Of a stretch of 64,000 bases of DNA, positions 22,787 to 32,032 are shown one piece after another. The stretch covers positions 186,001-250,000 of the forward strand of contig CBDAQB010000002.1 of NCBI GenBank assembly GCA_965198825.1, read 5' to 3'. Origin of the DNA: BOG-908 sp965198825. GTDB taxonomy: Bacteria; Pseudomonadota; Alphaproteobacteria; Acetobacterales; Acetobacteraceae. Within the stretch, counting starts at the first letter, position 1, and each line of letters starts with the position of its first letter. The notes below the pieces were generated by a model. It did no database searches. It was not told the origin of the DNA and worked only from the letters and a program-made list of their open reading frames with translations. A program made the position numbers and the translations under genes.

Positions 22787-25700
22787 TCACCGCCTCCACC
22801 ACCCCCGCTTACGCTCGGCAGGCTCGGCCGCACCCACGAGCACCGGTTGAATGACTGGCGCCGAAGCGGGACCTTCTGGCTCCTCGGCCGGCGCTGGTGC
22901 CGCCGCTTCCGCAACAGCCGCAGGTGGGATGTCGGCGGGCGGCGCGACGGAATGGGGCACCGGAGCGGGGGCCATGGGAGCGGGAGGCACGGGAGCGTAA
23001 GGCTGGGCGACGGCGGTTTGGACGTGGCGGTTCTCGTGCTGGTCGAGAACGTCGAAGATGTCGAGGTGGCCTGCCGAAAACGGATCGGCGGGTGTCGGGC
23101 CGACGTATGCCGAGACATAGGGGGCTGGCGCGTAGGTTGGCTCTGCGCCGTTGAGCGGCAGGGCGGGGCTTTCGGCATCCTCTGCGCGCGGCTTGCGGCG
23201 GCGGCCGCCGCGGCGCCGTTTCGGGGCGTGCTCGGCCTCGGTTTCGGCGGCTGCCTCGCCGGCTTCGTCGTGGCCGGGAACGGGTGGCGTGTCCGCGGAG
23301 GGGGGCATCTCGGCCGCGTTTGGCTCGGCTGAGAGGGGCCCGGCTGAGAGGGGCCCGACCGAGATAGGCTCTACCGAGTTTGGCGCTTCGCTGTCCGCGG
23401 GCGCGGTGAATTGCGGCGTGGTTTCATCAGGCGCGGCCGCGAAGGCGGGGTCGTGGATGTCTGGCTGTTCGGCGCCGTTGGGCAGTGGCGTGGCGCCGGC
23501 TTCGTCGCGTCGGCCACGGCCGCGGCGGCGGCGGCGGCGCTTGCGGCGGCGTTCGCCTTCCTCCGCGGTTTCGCCCGGGACTGCGTCCGGGTCGGAAGCG
23601 TGCGAGGCGGCGGATTGCGAGGAAGGGTTGGCTTCGGGGGAGTCCGCCTGGTCGTCTTCGTCGCGGTCGTCAGTGACGTCGGCGTCTGCTGCGAGTTCGG
23701 CGGCGGTGGGCTCGTCGAAGGTGTCGTCGTGCTGGGTGACGACGCCCGTCTCCGGCGGCGGCAGGTCGGCGGTCTGCGCGCGTACACGGTCGATCCGTGT
23801 TTGCGCGGGCAGAAGGGTTGGGTCGGCGGCGAAGCAGACGCGCATGGCGTAGCGGTTTTCGATTTCCGTCAGGCGCTGGCGCTTGTTGTTCAGGATATAG
23901 AGGGCGGCATCGCCGGCGACATGCACGAGGATTTCGGCCGCGCGGCGTTTGCCGCCCTCCTCCTCGATGGCGCGCAGGACGTGAAGTGCCGCGCTCTCGG
24001 TGCTGCGGACGTGGCCGGTGCCGCCGCAATGTTCGCAGATGTTGAGGCTGGTTTCGGCAAGTGAGGGGCGGAGGCGCTGGCGGCTCAGCTCCATCAGGCC
24101 GAAGTGGCTGATATGGCCGACCTGGATGCGGGCGCGGTCGTTCTTGAGCGCGTCCGCCATGCGGCGCTCGACCATGGCGTTATGCTTCTTCGATTCCATG
24201 TCGATGAAATCGATGACGATCAGGCCTGCAAGGTCGCGCAGGCGGAGCTGGCGTGCGGCTTCCTCGGCGGCTTCGAGGTTGGTGCGCAGCGCCGTCTCCT
24301 CGATGCCGCGTTCACGTGTGGAGCGGCCGGAGTTCACGTCGATGGCGACGAGCGCCTCGGTCTGGTTGATGACCAGGTAGCCGCCGGAGCGGAGCTGCAC
24401 CGTGGGGCTCAGCATGGCGTCGAGCATGGCTTCGACGTTCTGGTGGGCGAAGAGGGGCTGGCCGCTTTGGCGCCAGAGCTCGACCTTCTTCACGTGGGTC
24501 GGCATGAGCATGCGCATGAATTCGCGTGCGGTGCGCCAGCCGTCCTCACCGTCGATGAGGAGTTCGTCCACGTCGCGTGAATAGACATCGCGTATGGCGC
24601 GCTTGATGAGGCTGGCTTCCTCGTAGATCAGCGCAGGCGCCATCGAGGCCATGGTCTGGTCGCGTATGTCGTCCCAGAGGCGGAGGAGATATTCGCAGTC
24701 GCGCTTGATTTCGGGTTTCGGCCGGGCGGCGCCTGCGGTGCGCACGATGAGGCCCATGCCGCGCGGAATTTCGAGCTCGGCGGTAACCTCCTTGAGGCGG
24801 CGGCGGTCGGAGGCGGAAGTGATTTTTCTGGAGATGCCGCCGCCGCGTGGCGAGTTCGGCATCAGGACGCAGTAGCGTCCGGCGAGCGAGATGAAGGTGG
24901 TGAGCGCCGCGCCCTTGGTGCCGCGCTCCTCCTTGACGACCTGGACGAGCAGGATCTGGCGGCGGCGGATGACTTCCTGGATCTTGTAGCTGCGCAGGGC
25001 GCGGGATTGCGGGCGGCGCTCGCGGCCTTCGTCGTTGGTGTCGTTCTCGCCGCCGATGGTGGCGGGCTCTGGCGGCTGCTCTTCGGCGACGCTTTCGACG
25101 CGGCTGCCTTCGTCGGTGGCGGCCTGGGGTTCCGGAGAGTCGGTGCTGACTGGCTCGGCGGAGACTGCGTCGGACGAGGCGGGCTCGGAGGCTTCTGGGG
25201 CGATGTCGGCGCCGTGGATTTCGGCGGCGGGATCAATGGCGTGGACTGCGGGGGTTGCGACTTCGGCTTCCGGCGCCTGTTCGGACGGCGCGGCTTCGTG
25301 TGCGGCCGGTTCTTCGGGAACAGGGTCGGTGGCGGCTTCGGCCTCAGGCGCGGCGGCCTGCGTTATCGCGTCTTCGGAGGGTTCGTGGACTGGGGCGGGC
25401 TCGGGAGCCGGGCCTTCGATGATCTCATGCTCGATGAGCATGGGCTGTGCGCGGTGCGGCACTTCGCCTGAGTGGTCGCCGTCGGACTGGGCGCCGGATG
25501 GCTCGTCGCCGGATGTCTCGCCGCTGGACGTCTCGTCGCCGGAGAAGTCTGGCGACGGGGCCTCGGCGCTTTCGGCGGCGCGGGCGTGGGCGTCCTCGGC
25601 CTCTTCCTCGGCGCGGGCTTCCTCTTCCTGCATGGCGAGGAGGCGCTGACGGTCGGCGACGGGGATCTGGTAGTAGTCGGGGTGGATTTCGCCGAAGGCG

Positions 25701-25906
25701 AGGAAGCCGTGGCGATTACCGCCGTATTCGACGAAAGCGGCCTGGAGGCTGGGCTCTACGCGAACGATCTTGGCTAGGTAGATATTGCCTTTGAGCTGTC
25801 GGCGGGAGGCGGTCTCAACGTCGAAATCTTCGAGGCGGTTACCGTCCAGCACCACGACGCGGGTTTCTTCCGCGTGGCTGGCATCGATGAGCATACGCTT
25901 GGTCAT
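22787..25906 (-). CDS. rne: Ribonuclease E
   Basis: 1039 residues. The N-terminus MTKRMLIDASHAEETRVVVL leads into an S1 domain that is interrupted (about residues 95-305) by a Glu/Ala/Pro-rich acidic insertion, common in alphaproteobacterial RNase E. The catalytic core has the conserved DVNSGRST near 520 and IVIDFIDM after it. The zinc-link CEHCGGTG sits near 623. A long disordered C-terminus with Arg-rich clusters (RRKRRRRRRG, KRRRGGRRRKP) is the scaffold that binds RNA and degradosome partners. It is the main endonuclease of mRNA turnover and rRNA processing. In front of the start there is about 585 bp without a gene. RNase E mRNAs are often autoregulated through such leaders. Confidence 0.97.
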   Translation of the reverse strand: MTKRMLIDASHAEETRVVVLDGNRLEDFDVETASRRQLKGNIYLAKIVRVEPSLQAAFVEYGGNRHGFLAFGEIHPDYYQIPVADRQRLLAMQEEEARAEEEAEDAHARAAESAEAPSPDFSGDETSSGETSGDEPSGAQSDGDHSGEVPHRAQPMLIEHEIIEGPAPEPAPVHEPSEDAITQAAAPEAEAATDPVPEEPAAHEAAPSEQAPEAEVATPAVHAIDPAAEIHGADIAPEASEPASSDAVSAEPVSTDSPEPQAATDEGSRVESVAEEQPPEPATIGGENDTNDEGRERRPQSRALRSYKIQEVIRRRQILLVQVVKEERGTKGAALTTFISLAGRYCVLMPNSPRGGGISRKITSASDRRRLKEVTAELEIPRGMGLIVRTAGAARPKPEIKRDCEYLLRLWDDIRDQTMASMAPALIYEEASLIKRAIRDVYSRDVDELLIDGEDGWRTAREFMRMLMPTHVKKVELWRQSGQPLFAHQNVEAMLDAMLSPTVQLRSGGYLVINQTEALVAIDVNSGRSTRERGIEETALRTNLEAAEEAARQLRLRDLAGLIVIDFIDMESKKHNAMVERRMADALKNDRARIQVGHISHFGLMELSRQRLRPSLAETSLNICEHCGGTGHVRSTESAALHVLRAIEEEGGKRRAAEILVHVAGDAALYILNNKRQRLTEIENRYAMRVCFAADPTLLPAQTRIDRVRAQTADLPPPETGVVTQHDDTFDEPTAAELAADADVTDDRDEDDQADSPEANPSSQSAASHASDPDAVPGETAEEGERRRKRRRRRRGRGRRDEAGATPLPNGAEQPDIHDPAFAAAPDETTPQFTAPADSEAPNSVEPISVGPLSAGPLSAEPNAAEMPPSADTPPVPGHDEAGEAAAETEAEHAPKRRRGGRRRKPRAEDAESPALPLNGAEPTYAPAPYVSAYVGPTPADPFSAGHLDIFDVLDQHENRHVQTAVAQPYAPVPPAPMAPAPVPHSVAPPADIPPAAVAEAAAPAPAEEPEGPASAPVIQPVLVGAAEPAERKRGWWRR

Positions 25907-26491
25907 GTAGTCTCGGTCTCCGGGCGACCATGCCTGCGCAGCTGCCCTTGAGGGGCGCGCATGGGGTCACCGATGATGGTGGAAGGGGTGGACCGCCAGG
26001 CATTGTGGAGACGCGTACGCTCGAGGTGCAACGAAGCGCTGCCCGTGGCCCGCTGGATGCGGGGCCGACGAGGGAGTTGCGACGGTGGGCGCTGCTGTGT
26101 CCTGCCATGGCCTTCAAAGCAGAGGGGGAATGTCTTGGCGCCAGGATTTCGGTCTCGCGGGCGCGGCGCAGGTGCCAGCTTGGCCCAGGCGCTTCTCTGA
26201 CATGGACTAATCCCGCGGACATCGCAAGCCAGCCTGCCTCAGAATACGCCTATGCCGGCCATCTGATGTGGTTTCACTTGCGCTCCGATGCTCATGGCCA
26301 AGAGGCCACGCCCGTTTGGTGCCCGGCGGAACCACGCCGGCTGACCTGGCCTGGCGCATTCTGAAACAAGCTGCCGGGCGATCTTCGAGAGCGGCCAGGC
26401 TGATGTGTATTTTTGCAACTTCGCCGTGAATGACTCACGTTTAATCAACGTACAGCGTGCGAAAGCTCCTGTGATCTGGTAAGTATTTCAC
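25907..26491. other. 585-bp divergent spacer between rne and the amidase gene
   Basis: No convincing gene on either strand. Open frames here lack family features and are typical of high-GC DNA. The stretch must hold the rne promoter and leader (minus strand) and the amidase promoter (plus strand, AT-richer at 26400-26490). Copy B of the structured 120-bp repeat lies inside it. I see no clear -35/-10 pair or riboswitch. Confidence 0.55.
26242..26361. repeat. Structured 120-bp repeat, copy B
   Basis: A clear relative of 20415-20535. It shares GCCGGCCATCTGA, TCCGATGCTCATGGCC, GAGGCCAC, AACCACGCC and CTGAC..GGCCT, and both ends carry GAAT/ATTC. Length is nearly equal. Here it stands in the rne-amidase spacer rather than after a gene. 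Confidence 0.8.
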
Positions 26492-27325
26492 ATGGTTGGC
26501 GATCCTGCATACACGCGCCGTCTGCTGATGGGGCACGGGCTTGGGGCAGCACTTTTGCTGCCTGTGGCGGCGCGCGCCGAGCATCGGCCTGCGGCGGCCG
26601 TGCACAAGAGGACGCCTGCGGCGCCGTTGCCCCTTGTGGTGCTCGACCCCGGGCATGGCGGCAAGGATCCCGGGGCGATCGGGTATTCGGGCACCTACGA
26701 GAAGCATGTGGCGTTTGCTGCGGCGACCGAGCTGGCGCGGCAGTTGCGGGAAAGCGGGCGCTATCGGGTGTTCCTGACACGCCAGGACGATGTGTTCATT
26801 CCGCTGGAGGACCGGGTCGCCATGGCCCAGGGCCAGGGGGCGGCGCTTTTCATGTCCATGCACGCGGACGCGGTGCTGGATCACAGCGTGCAGGGTGCGA
26901 GCGTGTATACGCTGGCCAGCGAGGCATCCGACGAGCAGACGGCGCAGCTCGCACGGCGGGAGAATGCGGCGGACCGGTATGGGGCCGCGGCGCCGGCCGG
27001 GGTTTCGCCAGAGGTTGCGAAGATTTTAGCCAGCCTGGTGCGTCACGAGACGCGCGTGGGGTCGGCGCACATGCAGGCGCAGGTGGTGCGTTCGCTTGGG
27101 CAGCAGGTGCGGCTGCTGGAGAACCCGGCGCGTCATGCGGCTTTTGCCGTTTTGAAGGCGTCGGACATTCCGAGCGTGCTGGTGGAGATGGGGTTCATGT
27201 CGAACCCGGCCGATGAGGCGGCCTTGCGCCAGGCGGGCCATCGCGCGGCGATTGCTTCCACCCTGCGGCGCGCGGTAGACGGCTACTTCTCCGCCTCGGA
27301 GCAGATCACCCGCATCAGCGGCTGA
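26492..27325 (+). CDS. N-acetylmuramoyl-L-alanine amidase (Amidase_3)
   Basis: 277 residues. A twin-arginine-like leader (TRRLLMGHGLGAALLLPVAA, residues 8-27) is followed by an amidase_3 domain from about residue 47. The zinc ligands and catalytic residues are visible: His in DPGHGGKDPG near 53, Glu in TYEKH, His in SMHAD and the catalytic Glu in VEMGFMSN near 231. Tat export is the usual route for AmiA/AmiC-type enzymes. It cleaves the bond between MurNAc and the stem peptide, helping daughter cells separate. PBP1A follows after 50 bases, so both wall enzymes may be cotranscribed. No AMIN or other targeting domain is present. Confidence 0.93.
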   Translation: MVGDPAYTRRLLMGHGLGAALLLPVAARAEHRPAAAVHKRTPAAPLPLVVLDPGHGGKDPGAIGYSGTYEKHVAFAAATELARQLRESGRYRVFLTRQDDVFIPLEDRVAMAQGQGAALFMSMHADAVLDHSVQGASVYTLASEASDEQTAQLARRENAADRYGAAAPAGVSPEVAKILASLVRHETRVGSAHMQAQVVRSLGQQVRLLENPARHAAFAVLKASDIPSVLVEMGFMSNPADEAALRQAGHRAAIASTLRRAVDGYFSASEQITRISG

Positions 27326-27376
27326 AGCTCTCTGCCTATTGGGGCGTGCCGTCACCAGATAGGGTTTTGGGGTTCG

Positions 27377-30022
27377 ATGGACGCGCCGCGCGAACGACTG
27401 GCTGTTGACTCGGAGACGCCTGCGGCAGCGCCGGCGCCGAATGCGCCTTTGGCTGGCAAGCAGAAGGCCAAGCGCAAGCAAAGCCGGTTCCTGGCTGCCG
27501 TTCGCGGCATCTTCACGCTGATCTTCGCCGTGGGCGCGGTGGGGGCGGGTGCTGCCGCGCTGATCGGCTGGAACATCTATTCGCGTTATACGGCGGACCT
27601 GCCGGCGCTCGACGGGCTGCGGGCCTACCAGCCGCCGGTGATGAGCCGCGTGTATGCAGGTGACGACCGGCTGATGGCGGAGCTGGCGAGCGAACGGCGG
27701 ATCTTCGTGCCGTTCACCGCCATCCCCGAGCGGGTTAAGCAGGCGTTCATCGCCGCAGAGGACAAGAATTTCTACACCCACCATGGCGTGGACCCGTTCG
27801 CGATCGCACGGGCGGCGTTCACCGATTTGCAGCGAGTGGGGGCGTCGCGCCGGCCGGTGGGCGCTTCCACGATCACGCAGCAGGTGGCGCGCAACATGCT
27901 GCTGAACTCGAACGCGCTGTCGTTCGAGCGGAAGGTGAAGGAGGCGCTGCTGGCGCTTCGGATCGAGCATGCGCTGACCAAGCAGCGTATCCTCGAGCTG
28001 TATCTGAACGAGATCTATCTCGGGCAGGGGGCGTTCGGGGTGGCGGCCGCGGCGCAGACCTATTTCAACAAGCCGCTCGACCAGCTGACCATAGGCGAGG
28101 CGGCGATGCTGGGGGCGCTGCCGAAGTCGCCCAGCAACTATAATCCCTTCCGCGCGCCCGATGCCGCCCGCGGGCGGCGCGACTGGGTGATCGATCGGAT
28201 GGTCGAGACTCACGCCATTACGGCGGACGAGGCGGCGGCGGCGCATGCCGAGCAACTGGTGCCGCATGCTTATCGCCGGCCGGAGCTGGTGCCTGGGGCG
28301 GAGTGGTTCGCGGAGGATGTGCGGCGGCAGTTGCTGGAACGGTTCGGCCAGGATGCGACGACAGAGGGCGGGCTCATCGTGCATACCAGCCTCGATGCGG
28401 GTTTGCAGGAGAAGGCCGACCGCGCGTTGCGGGCGGGGTTGCTGGCGTATGACCATTCGCATGGCGGGTGGCGCGGGCCGGTGAGCCACTCGGCGGTGAG
28501 CGATATCGCGCTGCATGGCGACTGGCAGGATGCGCTCGGGCGGACCAACCGGCCGGCTGGCATGTTGCCGGCGTGGCAGTTGGCGGTGGTGATCGAGGAC
28601 GACGGGTCCGAGGCGAAGGTGGGCGTGCTGCCGGCGCCTGGTTCCGCTGCGTCGCCGCACCTGGCGGCGTTGTCGCTCTCCGATCTCGGGTGGGCGCGCA
28701 AGGTGTCGGCCGACGGGGAAGTTGGTGGTTCGCCGCGCCGGCTCGCCGATGTGGTGGCGCCTGGCGACATCATCATGGTGGAGCCGAAGGAGGATGCAGC
28801 GCCGCTGGCGTTGCGGCATGGCCGAGGGAAGCGTGCGACCGAGGAGCGGCTGGAGCGGGTGCTGCTGCGGCAGATACCCAAGGTTTCGGGCGCGCTGGTG
28901 GCGATGGATCCGCGTAGCGGGCGGGTGCTGGCGATGTCCGGCGGGTGGAGTGCCGAGGCGTCCAAGTTCAACAGGGCGACGCAGGCGCAGAGGCAGCCTG
29001 GCAGCTCGTTCAAGCCGTTCGTGTATCTGGCGGCGATGCAGGCAGGGATTTCGCCTAGCGCGCGTTTCCTGGATGCGCCGTTCGTGCAGGGTGATTGGCG
29101 GCCAAACAATTACGAGATGAATTTCGGCGGCCCTACCCCGCTGTCGGTGGCGCTCGAGCAGTCGCTGAACCTGGTGACCGTGCGGGTGGCGCAGCGGGTC
29201 GGGATGGATGCGGTCGCGAAGACAGCCATCGGTTACCATCTCTACGACAGCATGCCCAAGGTGCTGCCCGCTTCGCTCGGCGCGGTGGAGACGACGGTGC
29301 TGCGCGAGGCTGGGGCGTATGCCTCGATCGATGAAGGCGGGCGCGTGGTGGTGCCTAGCCTGATAGACAGCGTGCAGGACCGCGATGGGCATACAATTTG
29401 GCGCCCATCGGGGCTCGCGTTCGGCGCTGGCGACGAGGCGCAGCCGCCTATCCTTGCCGATACGCGGCCGCAGCTCGCAGACCCTGCGAGCGCCTACCAG
29501 GTCGAGAAGATGATGGAGGGGGTGGTGTTGCACGGCACGGGCGTGCCGGTCGTGCAGGGCATGGACAGGCCGATCGCTGGCAAGACAGGCACCAGCCAGG
29601 ATTTCAACGACGCCTGGTTCGCCGGCTTCACGCCCGACCTCGTCACCGTCGTGTGGATGGGATTCGACACGCCGCAGACGCTTGGCGACAAGCAGACGGG
29701 CGCCGTCGCGGCAGGCCCGATCTGGCGGCAGTTCATGATGGCGGTCGAAGACGGCAAGCCGCAGTTGCCGTTCGCCCAGCCGCCGGGCGTGGAGCTGTAT
29801 CGCTGGGGCTGTGCGGCGCACGAGTGCGTCGATGCGTTCAAGCCTGGTCAGGCGCCTGGGGCGGGCGGTGTGGATATGGCGAGCTCTGGGCATCAACAGA
29901 ATGACGGCGTGCAGATGTTCGATGCCGAGTCGGGCGATCCCATGGGCGAGCCGACGCAGCATGCCGCGGCTCCGGCTGGACAGGGGACTGGGGTGGATAG
30001 TGGGGTGGGTGGATTGTACTGA
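27377..30022 (+). CDS. mrcA: Penicillin-binding protein 1A (bifunctional transglycosylase/transpeptidase)
   Basis: 881 residues. A cytoplasmic basic tail and a single membrane anchor (about 44-66) precede a GT51 domain with the catalytic-Glu motif AAEDKNFYTHHG near 127 and GASTITQQVARN near 160. The transpeptidase domain has SSFK near 543, SLN about 50 residues later and KTGT near 735. An OB-like insertion separates the two, as in class A PBP1A. It polymerises glycan strands and crosslinks them on the outer face of the inner membrane. A low-complexity Gly/Gln/Ala C-terminal tail extends past the catalytic domain. It lies between the amidase gene and prfB. Confidence 0.95.
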   Translation: MDAPRERLAVDSETPAAAPAPNAPLAGKQKAKRKQSRFLAAVRGIFTLIFAVGAVGAGAAALIGWNIYSRYTADLPALDGLRAYQPPVMSRVYAGDDRLMAELASERRIFVPFTAIPERVKQAFIAAEDKNFYTHHGVDPFAIARAAFTDLQRVGASRRPVGASTITQQVARNMLLNSNALSFERKVKEALLALRIEHALTKQRILELYLNEIYLGQGAFGVAAAAQTYFNKPLDQLTIGEAAMLGALPKSPSNYNPFRAPDAARGRRDWVIDRMVETHAITADEAAAAHAEQLVPHAYRRPELVPGAEWFAEDVRRQLLERFGQDATTEGGLIVHTSLDAGLQEKADRALRAGLLAYDHSHGGWRGPVSHSAVSDIALHGDWQDALGRTNRPAGMLPAWQLAVVIEDDGSEAKVGVLPAPGSAASPHLAALSLSDLGWARKVSADGEVGGSPRRLADVVAPGDIIMVEPKEDAAPLALRHGRGKRATEERLERVLLRQIPKVSGALVAMDPRSGRVLAMSGGWSAEASKFNRATQAQRQPGSSFKPFVYLAAMQAGISPSARFLDAPFVQGDWRPNNYEMNFGGPTPLSVALEQSLNLVTVRVAQRVGMDAVAKTAIGYHLYDSMPKVLPASLGAVETTVLREAGAYASIDEGGRVVVPSLIDSVQDRDGHTIWRPSGLAFGAGDEAQPPILADTRPQLADPASAYQVEKMMEGVVLHGTGVPVVQGMDRPIAGKTGTSQDFNDAWFAGFTPDLVTVVWMGFDTPQTLGDKQTGAVAAGPIWRQFMMAVEDGKPQLPFAQPPGVELYRWGCAAHECVDAFKPGQAPGAGGVDMASSGHQQNDGVQMFDAESGDPMGEPTQHAAAPAGQGTGVDSGVGGLY

Positions 30023-30028
30023 GGGGTA

Positions 30029-30156
30029 GGAAGGTCTTCTTTTTTGAAAAAAAGAAGCAAAAATTTTTACTCGTTTGGGCTCGGCCTTTCCTTTCTCACC
30101 ACCTTTAGTCGCAAAAGTTTTTTGGTTCTTTTTTTCAAAAAGAACTGCTTTCTTCC
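30029..30156. repeat. Dispersed palindromic element, paired copy
   Basis: Left arm 30029-30070 (CTTC/GAAG type) and right arm 30112-30156 (GTTC/GAAC type), inverted around a shorter core. It lies between PBP1A and prfB, both on the plus strand, ending 18 bases before the prfB start. Confidence 0.88.
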
Positions 30157-30174
30157 TTTTACTGGCAGGTTCCC

Positions 30175-31306
30175 ATGTCGGCCGAATCAGAGCTTCTCCA
30201 CGAACAGATCAAGCAGTCGGTCGCGCTGCTGAGGAGGCATCTTTGACTGGGATGTCGCGCAGGCTCGTCTCGACGAGCTGAATCATCTGGTCGAGGACCA
30301 GAACCTTTGGGAGGACGCCGGCCGCGCCCAGAAGGTGATGCAGGAGCGCAATCACCTGGCGAGCCAGACCGAGGGGCTGGTGAAGCTGGAAACAGACGTA
30401 GCCGATGCTGTCGAGCTGATCGAGCTTGGCGAGGCGGAGGGGGATGTCGGTGTTGTTGCAGACGCAATCTCAGCTCTTCGTGCTTATGCGGCAGAGGCGA
30501 AGCGGCGGGAGATCGAGAGCCTGTTGGCCGGCGAGGCCGATGGCTACGACAGTTTCCTGGAAATCCATGCGGGTGCTGGCGGGACGGAGGCGCAGGATTG
30601 GGCGGAGATGCTTATGCGCATGTATTCGCGCTGGGCGGAGCGGCATGGTTGCAAAGTGGAGATGATGGAGGCCAGCGAGGGCGAGCAGGTCGGGCTGAAA
30701 TCGGTGACTTTGCAGATCAGCGGGCCGAGTGCTTACGGGTGGCTGAAGACGGAGGCTGGCGTGCATCGGCTGGTGCGGATCAGTCCGTTCGATTCGGCGG
30801 CGCGGCGGCAGACGAGTTTCGCGAGCGTCTGGGTTTATCCTGTCGTGGACGACAGCATCGAGATCGAGATACGCGATGCTGATTTGAAGGTGGATACGTT
30901 CCGCGCGTCTGGTGCGGGCGGGCAGCACGTGAACAAGACGGAGAGTGCGATCCGGATTACGCATATTCCGACAGGGATTATCGTGGCGTGCCAGACGGAC
31001 CGCAGTCAGCATCGCAACAGGGCGACGGCGATGACGATGCTGAAGGCGCGCATGTACGAGGCTGAATTGCAGAAGCGCGAGGCGGCGTCTGCCGCGACCG
31101 AGGCGGGCAAGACGGATATCGGATGGGGGCACCAGATACGCAGCTATGTTCTGGCGCCGTATCAGTTGGTGAAGGATCTGCGGACCGGGGTGGAGACTGG
31201 CAATCCTGGCGCGGTGCTCGATGGCGATCTCGACGCGTTCATGGCGGCGGCGCTGGCGGCGCGGGTGGGAGCGACGCGTAGCGAGGCCTCGGCCAATGCA
31301 CAGTAG
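30175..31306 (+). CDS. prfB: Peptide chain release factor 2, with programmed +1 frameshift
   Basis: The full gene is split over two frames. An ATG at 30175 encodes 23 codons ending CAT CTT, then an in-frame TGA at 30244. Translation resumes one base later at GAC (30245) and continues to 31306, giving 376 residues. The first part (SAESELLHEQIKQSVALLRR) matches the RF2 N-terminal helix. The RF2-specific SPF tripeptide (ISPFD) and the GGQ motif (GAGGQHVNKTES, near 247) are intact. RF2 releases peptides at UGA and UAA. The frameshift is the known autoregulation by RF2 level. Starting only at the second frame would lose the N-terminal helices. Confidence 0.97.
30232..30247 (+). promoter_or_regulatory. 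prfB +1 frameshift site
   Basis: A Shine-Dalgarno-like AGGAGG (30232-30237), three bases, then CTT TGA C (30241-30247). This is the same spacing as the classic E. coli site. When RF2 is scarce the ribosome slips on CTT from the TGA into GAC and completes RF2. Confidence 0.96.
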
Positions 31307-31315
31307 ACGCGCATT

Positions 31316-31942
31316 GTGAGCGTGCGGCAGTCGATCCTCGAAGCGTGCCGGTCGATGGCTGGGCTTGGGCTGAACCAGGGCATGTCGGGGAACATCAGCG
31401 TTCGCGATGGCGGACGGATGCTGATTACGCCTTCTGCCACGCCTTACGACCGGATGACGCCTGCAGATATGGCGTCGGTGGCGCTGGGGTCGGGCGAGAG
31501 CGAGGGGCCGTTGGCGCCTTCCTCGGAATGGCATTTTCACCACGATATCTATGTGTCGCGGCCGGATGTCGGCGCGATCGTGCATGCGCATCCGACGTTC
31601 TGTACGGCGCTTGCGATGGCGCGGCGCGGCATCCCGCCTTGCCATTACATGGTCGCGACGTTCGGCGGGGACGATGTTCGCTGTGCTGGCTATGCGACTT
31701 TCGGAACGCCGGCGCTTTCGGCGTTGGTCGTCGAAGCGTTGGAGGACAGGCAGGCTTGTCTGTTGGCCAATCACGGCATGATTGCGTGCGGGCGGGATCT
31801 GGCACAGGCGATGTGGCGGGCGGTGGAGCTGGAGGCGGTGGCGAGGCAGTTCCACACGAGTTTGGCGTTTGGCGGACCGGTGCTGCTGACGCCTGAAGAG
31901 ATGCAGGCCGCAACTGTGAGGTTCCAGTCGTATCGGCCTTAG
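31316..31942 (+). CDS. Class II aldolase/adducin-family protein
   Basis: 208 residues. The fold signature is clear: GLNQGMSGNISVRDG near the N-terminus, HAHPTFCTALAMARRG near 95 with the zinc-binding His-x-His, and a third metal-ligand region NHGMIACGRDL near 155. The family includes L-fuculose- and L-ribulose-phosphate aldolases/epimerases. Substrate specificity is not evident. Translation begins at a GTG nine bases after prfB, so it is probably in the same transcript. A repeat arm follows its stop. Confidence 0.88.
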   Translation: MSVRQSILEACRSMAGLGLNQGMSGNISVRDGGRMLITPSATPYDRMTPADMASVALGSGESEGPLAPSSEWHFHHDIYVSRPDVGAIVHAHPTFCTALAMARRGIPPCHYMVATFGGDDVRCAGYATFGTPALSALVVEALEDRQACLLANHGMIACGRDLAQAMWRAVELEAVARQFHTSLAFGGPVLLTPEEMQAATVRFQSYRP

Positions 31943-31977
31943 AGCACTGATGTTGTCGTAAGCCCGGTCCAAACTCC

Positions 31978-32022
31978 CAAAAGTTTTTTGCTTCTTTTTT
32001 TCAAAAAAAGAAGCGCTTGCCT
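31978..32022. repeat. Dispersed palindromic element, single arm
   Basis: CTTCTTTTTTT followed by CAAAAAAAGAAG, preceded by CCCAAAAGTTTTTTG. It lies between the convergent aldolase-like and SDR genes. Confidence 0.88.
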
Positions 32023-32032
32023 CAGGCTGTCC

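Noticed and set aside
25839..26222. 127-codon minus-strand frame in the rne leader
   Set aside because: Overlaps the rne start region out of frame. Composition and lack of motifs indicate non-coding leader DNA.
27026..29962. A 978-codon open frame on the minus strand opposite PBP1A and the amidase
   Set aside because: It is antisense to two well-supported genes. Its product is rich in Arg, His and Pro, typical of shadow frames in high-GC DNA.
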